Of a DNA stretch of 64,000 nucleotides, positions 1-11,800 are shown in pieces. Made by a program: the position numbers and the translations under genes. Location of the stretch: contig CAVUHC010000006.1 in assembly GCA_963741135.1 (NCBI GenBank), positions 372,001 to 436,000 of the forward strand, read 5' to 3'. Below the pieces are notes generated by a model that had not been told where the DNA came from, searched no databases, and saw only the letters and a list, made by a program, of their open reading frames with translations. The number at the start of each line of letters is the position of its first letter. Position 1 is the stretch's first letter. This stretch comes from Gp6-AA40 sp963741135 (GTDB lineage Bacteria > Acidobacteriota > Vicinamibacteria > Vicinamibacterales > UBA2999).

Positions 1-1
1 C

Positions 2-979
2 CCGAATTACAACTTTCTCCGCTGGCGGTGGTACGCGGTGGCACTGTCGTGGATCGTGATCCTCGCGGGCCTCGGTCTGATCTACACGCGAGGCCTGGCC
101 AAGGGGGTCGAGTTCGCCGGCGGCACCTCGATCATCATGCAGTTCGAGCAGACGCCGTCGGTTGATGCGGTCCGCACCGCGCTGAACCAGAACTACGCTG
201 GCGGCGGACAGGACGCGATCGTCCAGTCATACGGCGATCCCTCGCTCCGGCAGGTCATGGTGCGCGTGCCGCAGGTGGGCGCCGAACAGGGCGCCGCGCT
301 CAGCTCGACGGCGCAGGCGGTCGAAGCAGCCCTGCGCAAAGGCAACCTCGGGAACTTCACGGTTGTCGGCACCGAGATCGTCGGTCCCGCGGTCGGCGAG
401 GAGCTGACCCAGAAGGGCATCTCGGCGTTCGTCCTCTCGCTCGTCGGCATCCTGGCGTACATCGCGTTCCGGTTCGAGTTTGCCTTCGCGGTGGGCGCCG
501 TGGTCGCCACGATTCACGACATCCTGGTCACGCTCGCGCTGCTGGCGTTCTTCCGCTACGACATCACGCTGAACGTCATCGCGGCGATCCTGACGGTGAC
601 CGGCTATTCGACCAACGACACCATCGTCATTTTCGACCGTGTCCGGGAGAACATGCGGAAGATGCGCAAGGGGTCGTTGAGCGAAGTCATCAACGCGTCG
701 ATCAACCAGACGCTGGGCCGCACGGTCATCACCGCCGGCACGGCGTTCCTGTCGGCCCTCGCCCTGTTCCTGTTTGGCGGCGAAGTGCTGAGGGGCTTCG
801 CGTTCACGATGATCGTCGGGATCATCACGGGGACGTATTCAAGCGTGTTCATCGCGGCCGCGATCGTGACGTTCTGGCACCGGCAGTCGCCGTCGAAGCT
901 GTCGTCGGCGGCACCGGCGGCGACGGCCACTCCGCCGGCGCGGCGATCGAAGTCGCAGCGCAAGGCGCGGGCGTCATAA
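2..979 (+). CDS. secF: Protein-export membrane protein SecF (5' end outside window)
   Basis: SecF works with SecD and YajC at the inner-membrane SecYEG translocon and uses the proton gradient to drive late steps of protein export. The reading frame is open from base 2 (PNYNFLRWRWYAVALSW), so the true start lies upstream; the GTG at 38 is internal. The protein has a first membrane segment, a periplasmic domain, and then the SecF block with VGPAVGEEL, a helix pair around AYIAFRFEFAFAVGAV, TGYSTNDTIVIFDRVREN and NQTLGRTVITAGTAF. These are family-defining motifs. It ends in a basic Ser/Ala/Pro/Lys tail. secD is probably immediately upstream, outside the window. Identity is secure; only the N-terminal end is missing. 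Confidence 0.95.
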   Translation, partial: PNYNFLRWRWYAVALSWIVILAGLGLIYTRGLAKGVEFAGGTSIIMQFEQTPSVDAVRTALNQNYAGGGQDAIVQSYGDPSLRQVMVRVPQVGAEQGAALSSTAQAVEAALRKGNLGNFTVVGTEIVGPAVGEELTQKGISAFVLSLVGILAYIAFRFEFAFAVGAVVATIHDILVTLALLAFFRYDITLNVIAAILTVTGYSTNDTIVIFDRVRENMRKMRKGSLSEVINASINQTLGRTVITAGTAFLSALALFLFGGEVLRGFAFTMIVGIITGTYSSVFIAAAIVTFWHRQSPSKLSSAAPAATATPPARRSKSQRKARAS

Positions 980-1003
980 CCAGCATCTAAAGAGTTGTAC
1001 GTG

Positions 1004-1024
1004 CGGGCCGGCGTAGCCGGCCCG
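1004..1024. terminator. Strong hairpin after secF
   Basis: CGGGCCGGC, a GTA loop and GCCGGCCCG form a perfect 9-bp stem followed by TTCTC, 25 bases after the secF stop and 30 bases before uppP. It could be a weak intrinsic terminator or attenuator, since no real T-run follows. It could equally be one of the short palindromic repeats scattered through the window. Confidence 0.5.
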
Positions 1025-1053
1025 TTCTCGACACAACCGCATTCACGTCCGCA

Positions 1054-1854
1054 TTGACGTATTTCCTCGCTGCGATTCTCGGCATCGTCCAGGGCCTCAC
1101 GGAATTCCTTCCCGTGTCGTCGACCGCGCACCTGCTGCTGGGAGAGAAGCTGCTCGCCTTTGAGGATCCCGACCACGTCTTCGCCGTGATGATTCAGCTC
1201 GGTTCGATCCTCGCGATCGTGTGGCTGTACCGCGTCAAGATCGTGAACGTGATCGCCGGACTGCCATCGGATCCCGACGCCAGGCGCTTTGCGGCGGCGG
1301 TCATCGTGGCGGTCATTCCGGCCTTGGTTGTCGGCGCCTTGTTCTCGACGTTTGTGAAATCGGTGCTCTACGAGAGCCCCGCCGTGTTCGCGACGTCATT
1401 CATTGTCGGCGGCGCCGTGATGCTGGTCGTCGAGCGCGTCAGGCCGGCCCCGACGATTCTCAACGCCGAGCAGACGCCACTCGGGCGGGCGTTCGGCGTG
1501 GGGCTGTGCCAGATGCTGGCCATCATTCCGGGCGTGTCGCGCAGCGGGGCGACGATTGTCGGCGGCATGTTGATGGGGCTGGATCGCCCCGCGGCCGCCG
1601 AGTTCTCGTTTTTCGTGGCGATCCCAACCATGATTGCCGCCTTCTCGCACGATCTGCTCGAGGTGGGAGGCTCGCTCGCTCCGGGTCTCGCGGCGGAGAT
1701 CGCCATCGGGTTCGTGACGGCGTTTGTCGCCTCACTGCTCGTCGTGCGGCCGTTCCTGGGATTCATCAGGCGCGCAGGGTTCGCGCCGTTCGCGTGGTAT
1801 CGGATCGCGCTCGGGCTCGTGATCTTTGGGGCGCTGGCGGCGGGGTGGAGATAG
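1054..1854 (+). CDS. uppP: Undecaprenyl-diphosphatase UppP/BacA
   Basis: UppP dephosphorylates undecaprenyl diphosphate to the monophosphate lipid carrier used for peptidoglycan and surface glycans. It is an integral inner-membrane enzyme. The 266-aa protein carries both signatures: QGLTEFLPVSSTAHL near residues 13-27 (Glu17, Ser23 and His26 are the expected catalytic positions) and PGVSRSGATI near residue 160. About seven to eight hydrophobic segments are visible, and the length is normal for the family. The start is TTG, chosen because the alignment to the family begins there. The stop is three bases before the DUF502 gene, suggesting co-transcription. In other bacteria this protein confers bacitracin resistance. 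Confidence 0.95.
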   Translation: MTYFLAAILGIVQGLTEFLPVSSTAHLLLGEKLLAFEDPDHVFAVMIQLGSILAIVWLYRVKIVNVIAGLPSDPDARRFAAAVIVAVIPALVVGALFSTFVKSVLYESPAVFATSFIVGGAVMLVVERVRPAPTILNAEQTPLGRAFGVGLCQMLAIIPGVSRSGATIVGGMLMGLDRPAAAEFSFFVAIPTMIAAFSHDLLEVGGSLAPGLAAEIAIGFVTAFVASLLVVRPFLGFIRRAGFAPFAWYRIALGLVIFGALAAGWR

Positions 1855-1857
1855 GCC

Positions 1858-2474
1858 GTGGAGAACAGTTCGCTGGGTCAGTGGCTCAGGCGCCGATTCA
1901 TTGCCGGGTTCTTCCTCACGGTGCCGCTGGTCCTCAGTATTGCGGCGCTGGTGTGGATCTTCGGTATTATTGACGGCTTCACGGCCCCACTGGCGACGCG
2001 TTTGGTGGGACGTGCCGCGCCCGGCGTCGGATTGCTGATCCTGCTGCTGTTCGTGCTGGCCGTCGGTGCCGTGGCGACCAACGTCATCGGACGCCGCGTG
2101 CTGGCGCGCGGCGAACGCTGGCTGGCGCGAGTGCCGGTGTTCAAGACGATTTACACGCCGGTCAAGCAACTGGTGGCGGCGTTTTCGCCGGACAACGAGT
2201 ACGGATTCAAGCGCGTGGTCATGGTGGACGATTCGCGGCGCGGCCTCGTGATGGGGTTCCTCACGAAGGAGTTCACCGTCGATCGCGGGCAGGGGCCAGA
2301 AGCACTGATTGCCGTGTATGTGCCGACCAATCACCTGTATCTCGGCGACATCATGTTGTTTCCAAAGGAGCGCGCCTTCTATCCCGACGTGAGCGTCGAA
2401 GAGGGCATTCGCATTTTCCTGACCGGCGGGATGTCGCTGCCGGGCCGCGTTCATTCACTGCTGAGAGAGGACCA

Positions 2475-2478
<4 letters not shown>
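1858..2478 (+). CDS. DUF502 family membrane protein
   Basis: This 206-aa protein belongs to the DUF502 family, whose function is unknown. It has two N-terminal membrane helices (about residues 12-35 and 55-78). A soluble domain follows with the family motifs VPVFKTIYTPVKQL, GFKRVVMVD and VYVPTNHLYLGDI. The start is GTG, three bases after the uppP stop. The last four bases, ATGA, also start hppA, which indicates translational coupling. The order uppP-DUF502-hppA therefore looks like one membrane-protein transcription unit. No catalytic residues can be proposed from the sequence. Confidence 0.88.
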
Positions 2479-4943
<2,465 letters not shown>

Positions 4944-5241
4944 CATTTACTATTGCGCTTGTCTGGAACCGGTATAAAATGCCCGGTCTTTGCCCCTTAC
5001 AACCGGGGAGCACTTTGAAAGAACCGGTGTCTAACTTGACTGTCGGCCCTGTTCGGGTTCAGGGCCGTGCGTTCGTTGACACCAATTTTTTGCAGTCACC
5101 ATAATCGGCCGTCTTTGTCGGCCGTCGACTCAGGTCCGACGCGACGCGAGTAGGGGAATCTGGTCCGAAAGGACCCGACTCACGACGGGGGTCCGAAGGA
5201 CCCGGTCAGGGACCAGGGACGTTTGCAGGAGGGTTAGTCCG
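4944..5241. other. Intergenic region with promoter-like and hairpin elements
   Basis: No gene is supported here. TTGCGC (4953-4958) and TAAAAT (4975-4980) are 16 bases apart and could be a promoter just after hppA. GGCCCTG/CAGGGCC (5045-5066), GGCCG/CGGCC (5107-5123), GGTCC-GAAA-GGACC (5162-5175) and GGGTCC-GAA-GGACCC (5189-5203) are consecutive small hairpins. The last two belong to the GGACC-type palindrome family of this chromosome. A good ribosome binding site (GGAGGG) precedes the tonB GTG. The region probably carries the leader of the tonB operon. Confidence 0.5.
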
Positions 5242-5946
5242 GTGCCACGTGAAATGTTCCGCGATATCGTCGAACCGACCGTCAAAGTCGGAACCCAGCA
5301 GTGGTATACGGTTCCAGTTTCGATTCTGGTACATACGGTGGCGGTACTCGCGCTGATTATTGTTCCGTTAATGGCGGCCGATGTCCTGCCGACCCCGCCA
5401 TCGATGATGGCGTTCGCGGCCGCGCCGCCGCCGCCGCCGCCACCGCCACCACCGCCGCCGCCGCCGCAGGCTGCGGCGCCGAAGCCGGTGGTTGAAGTCA
5501 ACCCGGCTGCAGCCCCGACGGAAGCACCACGGGAAATCGCCCCTGAACCGCCGGACACCAGTTTCGAGCGTGCGGAGCCCGCCGGGGTCCCCGGCGGCGT
5601 CATCGGTGGCGTCGTTGGCGGTATTCCGGAGGCGCCACCTCCGCCGCCGCCGCCGGCGGCGCCGGTCCGCGTCGGCGGCAACATCAAGCCGCCGATGAAG
5701 ACCAAGGACCAGCGGCCCGTCTATCCCCCGATCGCCCAGTCAGCCCGCGTGCAGGGCGTGGTCATTATCGAAGCGACGATTGGACCCAACGGCAAGGTGC
5801 AGGACGCCCGCGTGCTGCGCTCGATTCCGTTGCTGGACTCGTCGGCGCTCGACGCGGTGAAGCAGTGGGAGTTCACGCCAACGCTGCTCAACGGCGTGCC
5901 GGTGCCGGTCATCATGACGGTGACCGTCCAGTTCACACTCAGTTAA
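5242..5946 (+). CDS. tonB: TonB family energy transducer
   Basis: TonB spans the periplasm and transmits proton-motive force from ExbB/ExbD to outer-membrane receptors. The 234-aa protein has a short cytoplasmic N-terminus and one membrane anchor (about residues 25-47, VSILVHTVAVLALIIV). A rigid proline-rich linker follows, including a run of 14 prolines at about residues 61-74. The C-terminal TonB domain has VYPPIAQSARVQGVVI, GPNGKVQDARVLRS and ALDAVKQWEFTPTLLNG. The start is GTG, preceded by CAGGAGGG. It heads a four-gene operon with exbB, exbD and a second exbD, and a TonB-dependent receptor lies 2.9 kb downstream. The proline run is coded by a CCG/CCA microsatellite whose length may vary. 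Confidence 0.93.
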   Translation: MPREMFRDIVEPTVKVGTQQWYTVPVSILVHTVAVLALIIVPLMAADVLPTPPSMMAFAAAPPPPPPPPPPPPPPQAAAPKPVVEVNPAAAPTEAPREIAPEPPDTSFERAEPAGVPGGVIGGVVGGIPEAPPPPPPPAAPVRVGGNIKPPMKTKDQRPVYPPIAQSARVQGVVIIEATIGPNGKVQDARVLRSIPLLDSSALDAVKQWEFTPTLLNGVPVPVIMTVTVQFTLS

Positions 5947-6000
5947 CAGCAACCACGAGCAACAACTACTCGCAGTTTCTTTCCAGCGGAGGATGCAGTA

Positions 6001-6774
6001 ATGGAAGTCAGGAAGATGCGTCAAATTGCACGAATCGCGTGTGCCGGGCTCGGAATGGTTGCACTTAGCACTCCCGCGTTCGCGCAGGAAGCAGCTGGGC
6101 TGAACTTCATCGACATGGCCGCCAACATGGGGCCGGTCGCGATGGGGGTCGCCGTCGTCCTGTTCGTCATGTCGTTCTGGTCGGTTGGCGTCGCGATCGA
6201 GCGCGTGTATACCTACAATCAGGCGCGCAAGCAGTCCAAGCTGTATGCGCCGCAGGTGGCCAAGCACCTCAAGGATGGCCGTCTCAAGGAAGCGATCGCG
6301 CTCTCGGCGTCGAAGGAATACCGCTACAGTCACCTCGCGAAAGTCGTGCTGGCGGGCCTGCAGGAATATCAGTTCCAGCAGGAGACAGGCGGCGCGAATC
6401 TCAACCGTGAAGACGTGCTCGACACGGTCCGCCGTTCGATTCAGCGCGCGACGGCGCTTACCGCCTCGGACCTGAAGAAGGGCGTCAACACGCTGGCTAC
6501 GATCGGTTCGACGGCCCCGTTCGTCGGACTGCTCGGCACGGTCGTCGGCGTCATCAACGCGTTCGTCGGCATCGCGTCGACCGGCTCGGGTGGTATCGGC
6601 GCGGTATCAGCTGGTATCGCCGAGGCGCTCATCGAGACCGCACTCGGACTGTTCGTGGCGATTCCCGCGGTCTGGTTCTACAACTTCCTGACCAGCCGTA
6701 TCGAGTACTTCAACGTCGAAATGGACAATTCGTCGTCGGAGCTCGTCGATTACTTCATCAAGAAGACGGCATAA
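6001..6774 (+). CDS. exbB: ExbB/TolQ/MotA family proton channel protein
   Basis: ExbB forms the pentameric inner-membrane proton channel that, with ExbD, energises TonB. The 257-aa protein starts with a signal-like segment ending near AFAQ, as in many ExbB homologues. A first membrane helix lies at about residues 42-62. The MotA/ExbB domain includes TLATIGSTAPFVGLLGTVVG and GGIGAVSAGIAEALIETALG, the conserved pore helices. The ATG is preceded by GGAGG. It lies 54 bases after tonB and is followed by a long imperfect hairpin before exbD. TolQ is the only other serious option, but the neighbouring TonB favours ExbB. Confidence 0.92.
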   Translation: MEVRKMRQIARIACAGLGMVALSTPAFAQEAAGLNFIDMAANMGPVAMGVAVVLFVMSFWSVGVAIERVYTYNQARKQSKLYAPQVAKHLKDGRLKEAIALSASKEYRYSHLAKVVLAGLQEYQFQQETGGANLNREDVLDTVRRSIQRATALTASDLKKGVNTLATIGSTAPFVGLLGTVVGVINAFVGIASTGSGGIGAVSAGIAEALIETALGLFVAIPAVWFYNFLTSRIEYFNVEMDNSSSELVDYFIKKTA

Positions 6775-6781
6775 GCGCTGG

Positions 6782-6855
6782 ATTATGATTGGTGATTAGC
6801 GAATTGTGATTGGCCCCGTCAATCGCAACTCGCTAATCGCGAATCGCCAATCGTT
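6782..6855. repeat. Long imperfect inverted repeat between exbB and exbD
   Basis: The left arm reads GATTGGTGATTAGCGAATTG and the right arm, reverse complemented, reads GATTGGCGATT...AGCGAGTTG. The arms can therefore fold into a hairpin of roughly 25 imperfect base pairs with a few extra bases on one side. It lies inside the tonB operon. A comparable AT-richer inverted repeat sits at 33972-34046. It is probably a dispersed repeat, and it could affect mRNA stability between exbB and exbD. Confidence 0.6.
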
Positions 6856-6870
6856 TTTGGAGTCGTAACT

Positions 6871-7314
6871 ATGTCAATGCAACTCGGTGGCAGCACTGGG
6901 GTCAAGTCCGACATCAACGTCACACCGCTCGTCGACGTGATGCTGGTGCTCCTCATCATCATGATGATCATCGCGCCGCTGCTGCAGAAGGGCGTCGACG
7001 TGAGGCTGCCAATCGCCATCAACAGCGCCTCGAAGCCCGAGACCCAGGACCAGACGGTCCTCGGCATCAAGGCCGACAGGACGGTGTGGATCAACGGCAT
7101 CGAGGTGCGCAGGGAAGAGCTGCGCGCCCGCCTCGACGCCATCCTCGAGACGAAGAAAGAGAAGCTGATCCTCATCAAGGCCGATGAAGACGCGCCCTAC
7201 AGCGCCGTCATGGACGCCATGGACACGCTCCGCGCGAGCGGGATCGAGGACGTCGGTCTGATTACCGACAGCAAGTCCGCCAACGCACTGTCAGCCGGCG
7301 CAGGAGGCAAATAA
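6871..7314 (+). CDS. exbD: ExbD/TolR family biopolymer transport protein (first copy)
   Basis: ExbD sits inside the ExbB pentamer and carries the proton-accepting aspartate. The 147-aa protein has the signature DINVTPLVDVMLVLLIIM, with the catalytic Asp in PLVDVML inside the single membrane helix (about residues 20-42). The periplasmic domain contains KGVDVRLP and IKADEDAPYSAVMDAMD. The length is typical. The last base of its TAA stop is the first base of the next exbD ATG, so the two are translationally coupled. Two different ExbD proteins in one operon is a recurrent arrangement in Acidobacteriota and Myxococcota. Confidence 0.92.
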   Translation: MSMQLGGSTGVKSDINVTPLVDVMLVLLIIMMIIAPLLQKGVDVRLPIAINSASKPETQDQTVLGIKADRTVWINGIEVRREELRARLDAILETKKEKLILIKADEDAPYSAVMDAMDTLRASGIEDVGLITDSKSANALSAGAGGK

Positions 7315-7784
7315 TGTCTCACGGTCATCACGAGCATTACGGCGCCGACGCCGTCTTCAAGGGCAGCGTTCCGCAGCCGAATGCGGATATGAACATCACG
7401 CCGATGATCGACGTGCTGCTCGTGCTCCTCGTCATCTTCATGGCCGCGTTGCCGCTCTCGCAGAAGGGGCTCGATATCAACCTTCCACCTGAGACGAACA
7501 CGCCGCAGCAGAATCAGCCGATCAGCCAGATCGTGCTCGAGTACACCGCGGACAAGAAGATCTCGATCAACCACCAGGACGTCAACTTGCAGGACCTCGA
7601 AGAGAAGCTTCGCGTCATCTTCGAAGAGCGCAAGGACAAGACGATGTTCATCAGCGGCGACGGGACGCTTCGATACGGCGATATCGTCAACGTTATCGAC
7701 GCCGCGAAGGGCGCTGGTGTCGAAAAGGTCGGCATCGTCACGGAAGGTATGAGGAAGGGCGCCACGACGCCGCCAGGCGCGTAG
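7314..7784 (+). CDS. exbD: ExbD/TolR family biopolymer transport protein (second copy)
   Basis: This is the second, divergent ExbD of the operon (156 aa). It has a longer His-rich N-terminus (MSHGHHEHYGAD) before NADMNITPMIDVLLVLLVIF, where Asp in PMIDVLL is the proton-carrying residue. The periplasmic part has KGLDINLPPE, YTADKKISINHQDV and GDGTLRYGDIVNVIDAAKGAG. It differs clearly from the preceding copy, so this is not a recent duplication. The two may form a mixed dimer in the ExbB pore, which is an inference. The stop is followed by GGACC-type palindromes and a strong terminator. Confidence 0.92.
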   Translation: MSHGHHEHYGADAVFKGSVPQPNADMNITPMIDVLLVLLVIFMAALPLSQKGLDINLPPETNTPQQNQPISQIVLEYTADKKISINHQDVNLQDLEEKLRVIFEERKDKTMFISGDGTLRYGDIVNVIDAAKGAGVEKVGIVTEGMRKGATTPPGA

Positions 7785-7789
7785 AGTCG

Positions 7790-7835
7790 CGGACCTGAAG
7801 GTCCGGCGCCGCCCCCTACACTTGAAGGTCCGCGC
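7790..7835. repeat. GGACC palindrome plus half copy
   Basis: CGGACC-TGAA-GGTCCG (7790-7805) is a perfect 6-bp stem with a 4-base loop. It is followed by a half copy, CTTGAAGGTCCGCG (about 7821-7834). It is a member of the dispersed palindrome family also seen at 7942, 12330, 15921, 22294 and 33132. Confidence 0.7.
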
Positions 7836-7862
7836 CGCCCCTGCACCTAGGTTCCGCCGCCC

Positions 7863-7921
7863 GTACAAGAGCTGCGAGTACATGAAAAAGGGCCGTCCCG
7901 ATGACGGCCCTTTCTCTTGTA
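7863..7921. terminator. Bidirectional intrinsic terminator nested in an outer inverted repeat
   Basis: AAAGGGCCGTC (7887-7897), loop CCGAT, GACGGCCCTTT (7903-7913) forms an 11-bp stem with A-runs upstream and T-runs downstream. It can thus stop transcription from both sides. It sits between the tonB operon (+) and the response regulator (-), which converge here. Outer arms GTACAAGA (7863-7870) and TCTTGTAC (7914-7921) add a second perfect stem. The same two-layer design occurs at 12405-12459. Confidence 0.85.
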
Positions 7922-7941
7922 CGTTGCCGCACGCTGCGAGT

Positions 7942-7961
7942 GCGGACCCCTTCAGGTCCGC
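7942..7961. repeat. GGACC palindrome near response-regulator stop
   Basis: GCGGACC (7942-7948), spacer CCTTCA, GGTCCGC (7955-7961) gives a perfect 7-bp stem. It ends seven bases before the stop codon of the minus-strand response regulator. It belongs to the dispersed palindrome family. Confidence 0.7.
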
Positions 7962-7968
7962 GGAGCGA

Positions 7969-8433
7969 TCAATCGCTAGACAGGACGATGCCGTCGAGCA
8001 CGCCCGCCGAGAGGAGGCGCGGTCCCGATGCCTGCTCGGCCTGCAGGCGCGAGCGTTCCGCCATTCCGCGCTTGACGACCTGGTCGAGATCCTCGCGGTT
8101 GAACGGTTTCACGATGTAGCCGACCACGCCTGGCCGCAGGGTGACCATCGGGTCCATTTCCAGCAATCCCGTGGCGAGCACGACCGCGACACTCGGATGG
8201 TGGCGGCGCATCTGCTCGACCAGCCATATTCCGTCATGGCCCGGCATCCGGATGTCGCACAACGCCACGTCGATCTGAAAGCCGCGCATGACGCTCAGCG
8301 CGGTCTCGGCATCGGGCGCCACTTTGACGGTGTACCCCATGGCCGTGACCCAGCGCGTCAGCAGCTTTCGGACCCCCTCGTCGTCGTCGACGACCAGAAT
8401 CGTCCCCGTCACGGTCTCGGATTCAATATCCAT
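7969..8433 (-). CDS. Stand-alone response regulator receiver protein
   Basis: This is a single receiver domain of 154 aa with no output domain, so it probably acts by protein-protein interaction. Visible residues are the acidic pocket VVDDDEG (Asp16-18), the phospho-acceptor Asp60 in ALCDIRMPGHDG, the switch position in VVLATG and Lys109 in IVKPF. The start is placed at ATG 8433 because the receiver fold begins five residues later; the frame stays open to 8628, so a longer form cannot be excluded. No histidine kinase is adjacent. It opposes the exbD gene and diverges from the TonB-dependent receptor. Confidence 0.85.
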   Translation of the reverse strand: MDIESETVTGTILVVDDDEGVRKLLTRWVTAMGYTVKVAPDAETALSVMRGFQIDVALCDIRMPGHDGIWLVEQMRRHHPSVAVVLATGLLEMDPMVTLRPGVVGYIVKPFNREDLDQVVKRGMAERSRLQAEQASGPRLLSAGVLDGIVLSSD

Positions 8434-8814
8434 ATCTCGTTTGCCCCGGTAGAGCAGAATTGGTGCCACGGAGGGGCATGAAATGCTCAGTAAATCATTG
8501 AGATCTTCAGGGAGTGCACCTGGCGAGTGTGCGGATACGCTCATCCGACGAACGTTCCGCACACGTGCACCCGCACGAAAAGCGAAATCCGTACCTCGGC
8601 GACATGATTGTCGAGAGATAAGCCACACCTCCCGGAGCGATGTATCCCGATGTACAATTTCGGGACTCGTACGCCGGATATCATCGTTGCCAGGACGTTA
8701 CCCGGCTCTCGTATTCTGGTTTTCCTCAGGACACGCGGCACCTAAACGGTTGGATGTGTTGCGGTCCGTCTGTCAGTAAGCCCTCTGGGTGTTCAACACG
8801 TTGGGAGTGATTCA
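8434..8814. other. Divergent intergenic region without a gene
   Basis: This region of 381 bases separates the response regulator (-) from the TonB-dependent receptor (+). I see no convincing coding frame, tRNA or riboswitch. The receptor ATG at 8815 is preceded by GGGAGTG, a fair ribosome binding site. Promoters for both genes should lie here, but no hexamer pair stands out. Confidence 0.5.
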
Positions 8815-11800
8815 ATGAAGCGCTTGCGAAATGCCACGCTGTGGCTCGGCCTCAGAACCTGTACCTTCGTCGCGCTCGTCGCGCTCCTGTGGCCTGCCGG
8901 TCACGTCAGCGCGCAGGGCGTCACCACAGGCGCCATCAGTGGCGTCGTGACCAACGAGCAGCAGCTGCCCGTCGCGGGCGCGTCGGTGATTGCGATCCAC
9001 CTGCCGTCGGGAACCAGCTACGAGGCCACCACTCGTGCGGACGGACGTTTCACGATTCCTGGCATGAGGGTCGGGGGACCATATTCCGTCACCATTGCCT
9101 ACGTAGGAGCCGGCGGCACTGCGTTCGAGCCCAAGACCGAAGAGAACATCACGGTCAATCTGGGCGTCGCGACGGATGTTCCTGTCAGGGTGCAAGCCAT
9201 TACCGTGCAGGAGACGGTGGAGGTGGTGGCGAGCGTGGACGCGGTTTTTGCCTCCAGCCGCACGGGTGCCGCTATATCGGTCAGCCGCGCCGAGATCGCG
9301 GAACTGCCGACAATATCCGGGCGCATCAGTGACCTCACGCGTCTGACGCCGCAGGCGAGCGGCAATTCCTTCTCCGGCCAGGACAATCGCCTGAACAACA
9401 TCACGGTTGATGGCTCTTACTTCAACAGCGCGTTCGGGCTTGGCGAAGGCCAGCCGGGCGGCAGAACGGGCGTCGCGCCTATCTCGCTGGAGTCCATCGA
9501 GCAGGTGCAGGTCAGCGTCGCGCCGTTTGACGTCCGCCAGGGCAACTTCATTGGTGCAGCCGTGAACACCGTCACTCGGAGCGGAACCAATCGGTTCAGC
9601 GGCTCGTTCTATCACCGGATGCGGACCCAGGACTACGTCGGCACCGAGGCTCAGGGGCTGACCGTGAACCCCGGCACGTTCAAATTCCGGGACACCGGTG
9701 TCTGGGGCGGCGGCCCGATCGTCAAGAACAAGCTTTTCGTCTTCGGCAACTACGAAAACGAGAAGGACACTCGGCCCATTCATACCTTCAGGGCCAACAC
9801 CGGCGGCGAGCCCGTGGGCGGGAACGTCACACGTGTACTGGCATCGGACCTCAACACGCTCAGTGCGTACCTGTCACGGAACTTCAATTACACGACGGGC
9901 CCATATGAAAGTCTCCCCGCGGAGACGCCCGCCAAGCGGTACCTGATCAGGAGCGACTACAACCTGAACAACAACAACAAGATCAGCTTCCGATACAACC
10001 AGCTGGATTCCAGTTCAGGGAAGAACTTGTCCGGCTCCGGGTCCGCTGGCCTCGGCCGGAGCACGTTCAGCACGAGCTTCCTGAACTTCGGGGCCTCGAA
10101 TTACGCACAGCTCGAGAACATCAAGTCGGGCGTTGGTGAATGGAATTCGGTGATCGGCAGCAGCATCTCGCAGAGCCTGATCGCGGGGTATACCACCAAC
10201 AACGAGGGCCGAAACGACCCAGGCAAGCTGTTTCCGTTCGTGGACATCCTCGCAGCCGACGGAACAGCCTACACATCTTTTGGCACAGAGCCGTTCACGC
10301 CGAACAATGAGCTGGTCTATCACACGTTTCAGCTCAAAGATGACATCACGAAGTTCCGCAACAAGCATGCCCTGACGTTCGGCGGAACGCTGCAGCAGTA
10401 TGAGTCCGCGAATGTGTTCTTTTCGTTGCAACAGAGTGCGTACGTCTATAACTCCTTGCAGGATTTCTACACCGACGCCAACGACTTCCTGGCCAACCCG
10501 AACAGAGCGACGTCTCCCGTCACGCTGCGGCGATTCCAGGTGCGTTACAGCAACATTCCCAATCAGATCAAACCGCTCCAGCCGTTGAAGGTCTGGTACG
10601 GCGGTGGGTACGCGCAGGACGAATGGCGGCCGGGTCAGACCGTGACGGTCACCGCCGGCGTGAGGCTCGACGTGCCCGCGTTCGCCAACACCACTTTTCC
10701 GAACCCGAACGCCGATGCGCTTACCTTCCGTGACGAGGCTGGATCCGCTGTGAAGTATTCGAGCGGGCACCTGCCTGATAAGAAGGTTCTGTGGTCACCG
10801 CGCGTGGCGCTCAACTGGGATGTGGCCGGGCAGCAGCGTACGCAGGTTCGTGTCGGCACCGGCGTCTTCACCGGTCCTCCGTTATATGTCTGGATCTCCA
10901 ACCAGATTGGCAACACCGGCGTGCTCACGGGCTTCGACCAGTTCGACAACATCACGAACCGGCCGTTCAACCCCGATCCGAGCAGGTACAAGCCGGCGAC
11001 AGTCACCGGCGCGCCGGCTGCGAGCTATGAGTTGGATGTCACCGACAACAGTTTCAAGTTCCCGCAAGTCTGGCGTACGAACCTTGCGGTGGACCATCGG
11101 TTGCCGGGCGGAATTACCAGCACGACAGAGTACATTTACAACAAGGACGTCAACGGCATCTACTACATCAACGCCAACTTGCCGGCGGCGCAATCCGCGT
11201 TCGCGGGCGTCGATGCCCGGGCGCGTTGGACTGGGGTCGCGTGCGGCACCGGGACGGTCGGACCGTGCGTGAATAGAATCAACAACGCGGCCGGCAATCA
11301 GATCACCGGCGCTATCGTGATGAAGAACCAGAGCGTCGGCAAGTCGTGGAACATCTCGCAAATGCTGTCGAAGACGCTGTATCACGGCCTCACGCTGAAG
11401 GGCGCGTACAGCTACGGTAACGCCAGGAACACGATCGATCCGGGTTCAACTGCCTTCTCCTCATGGAGCTTGAACCCGACGCCCGCAGATCCCAACAACC
11501 CTGGCCTGGGACGCTCCCAGTCAGCGCAAGGACACCGGGTATTCGTAGCGACCTCCTATACGCGTTCGTACTTCGGTTTCGGAGCGACAACCGTATCGGC
11601 GTTCTGGGATGCGCATCCCAGTCTGAACGGAGCCGCGTTTTCTTCCACCGCCAGTTACGTGTTTGCAAACGACATGAACGGCGACGGCGCCGCAGGCAAC
11701 GACCTGATCTACATCCCGAAGAACACCTCCGAGATGAACTTCGTCGCCTTCACGGCTGGCGCTCTCACGTTCACTCCCGAGCAGCAGGCTGCCGCGTTCG

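Noticed and set aside
5425..5470. Phase-variable TonB proline tract
   Set aside because: Trinucleotide repeats change length in frame, so on/off switching is not expected; noted only as possible linker-length variation.
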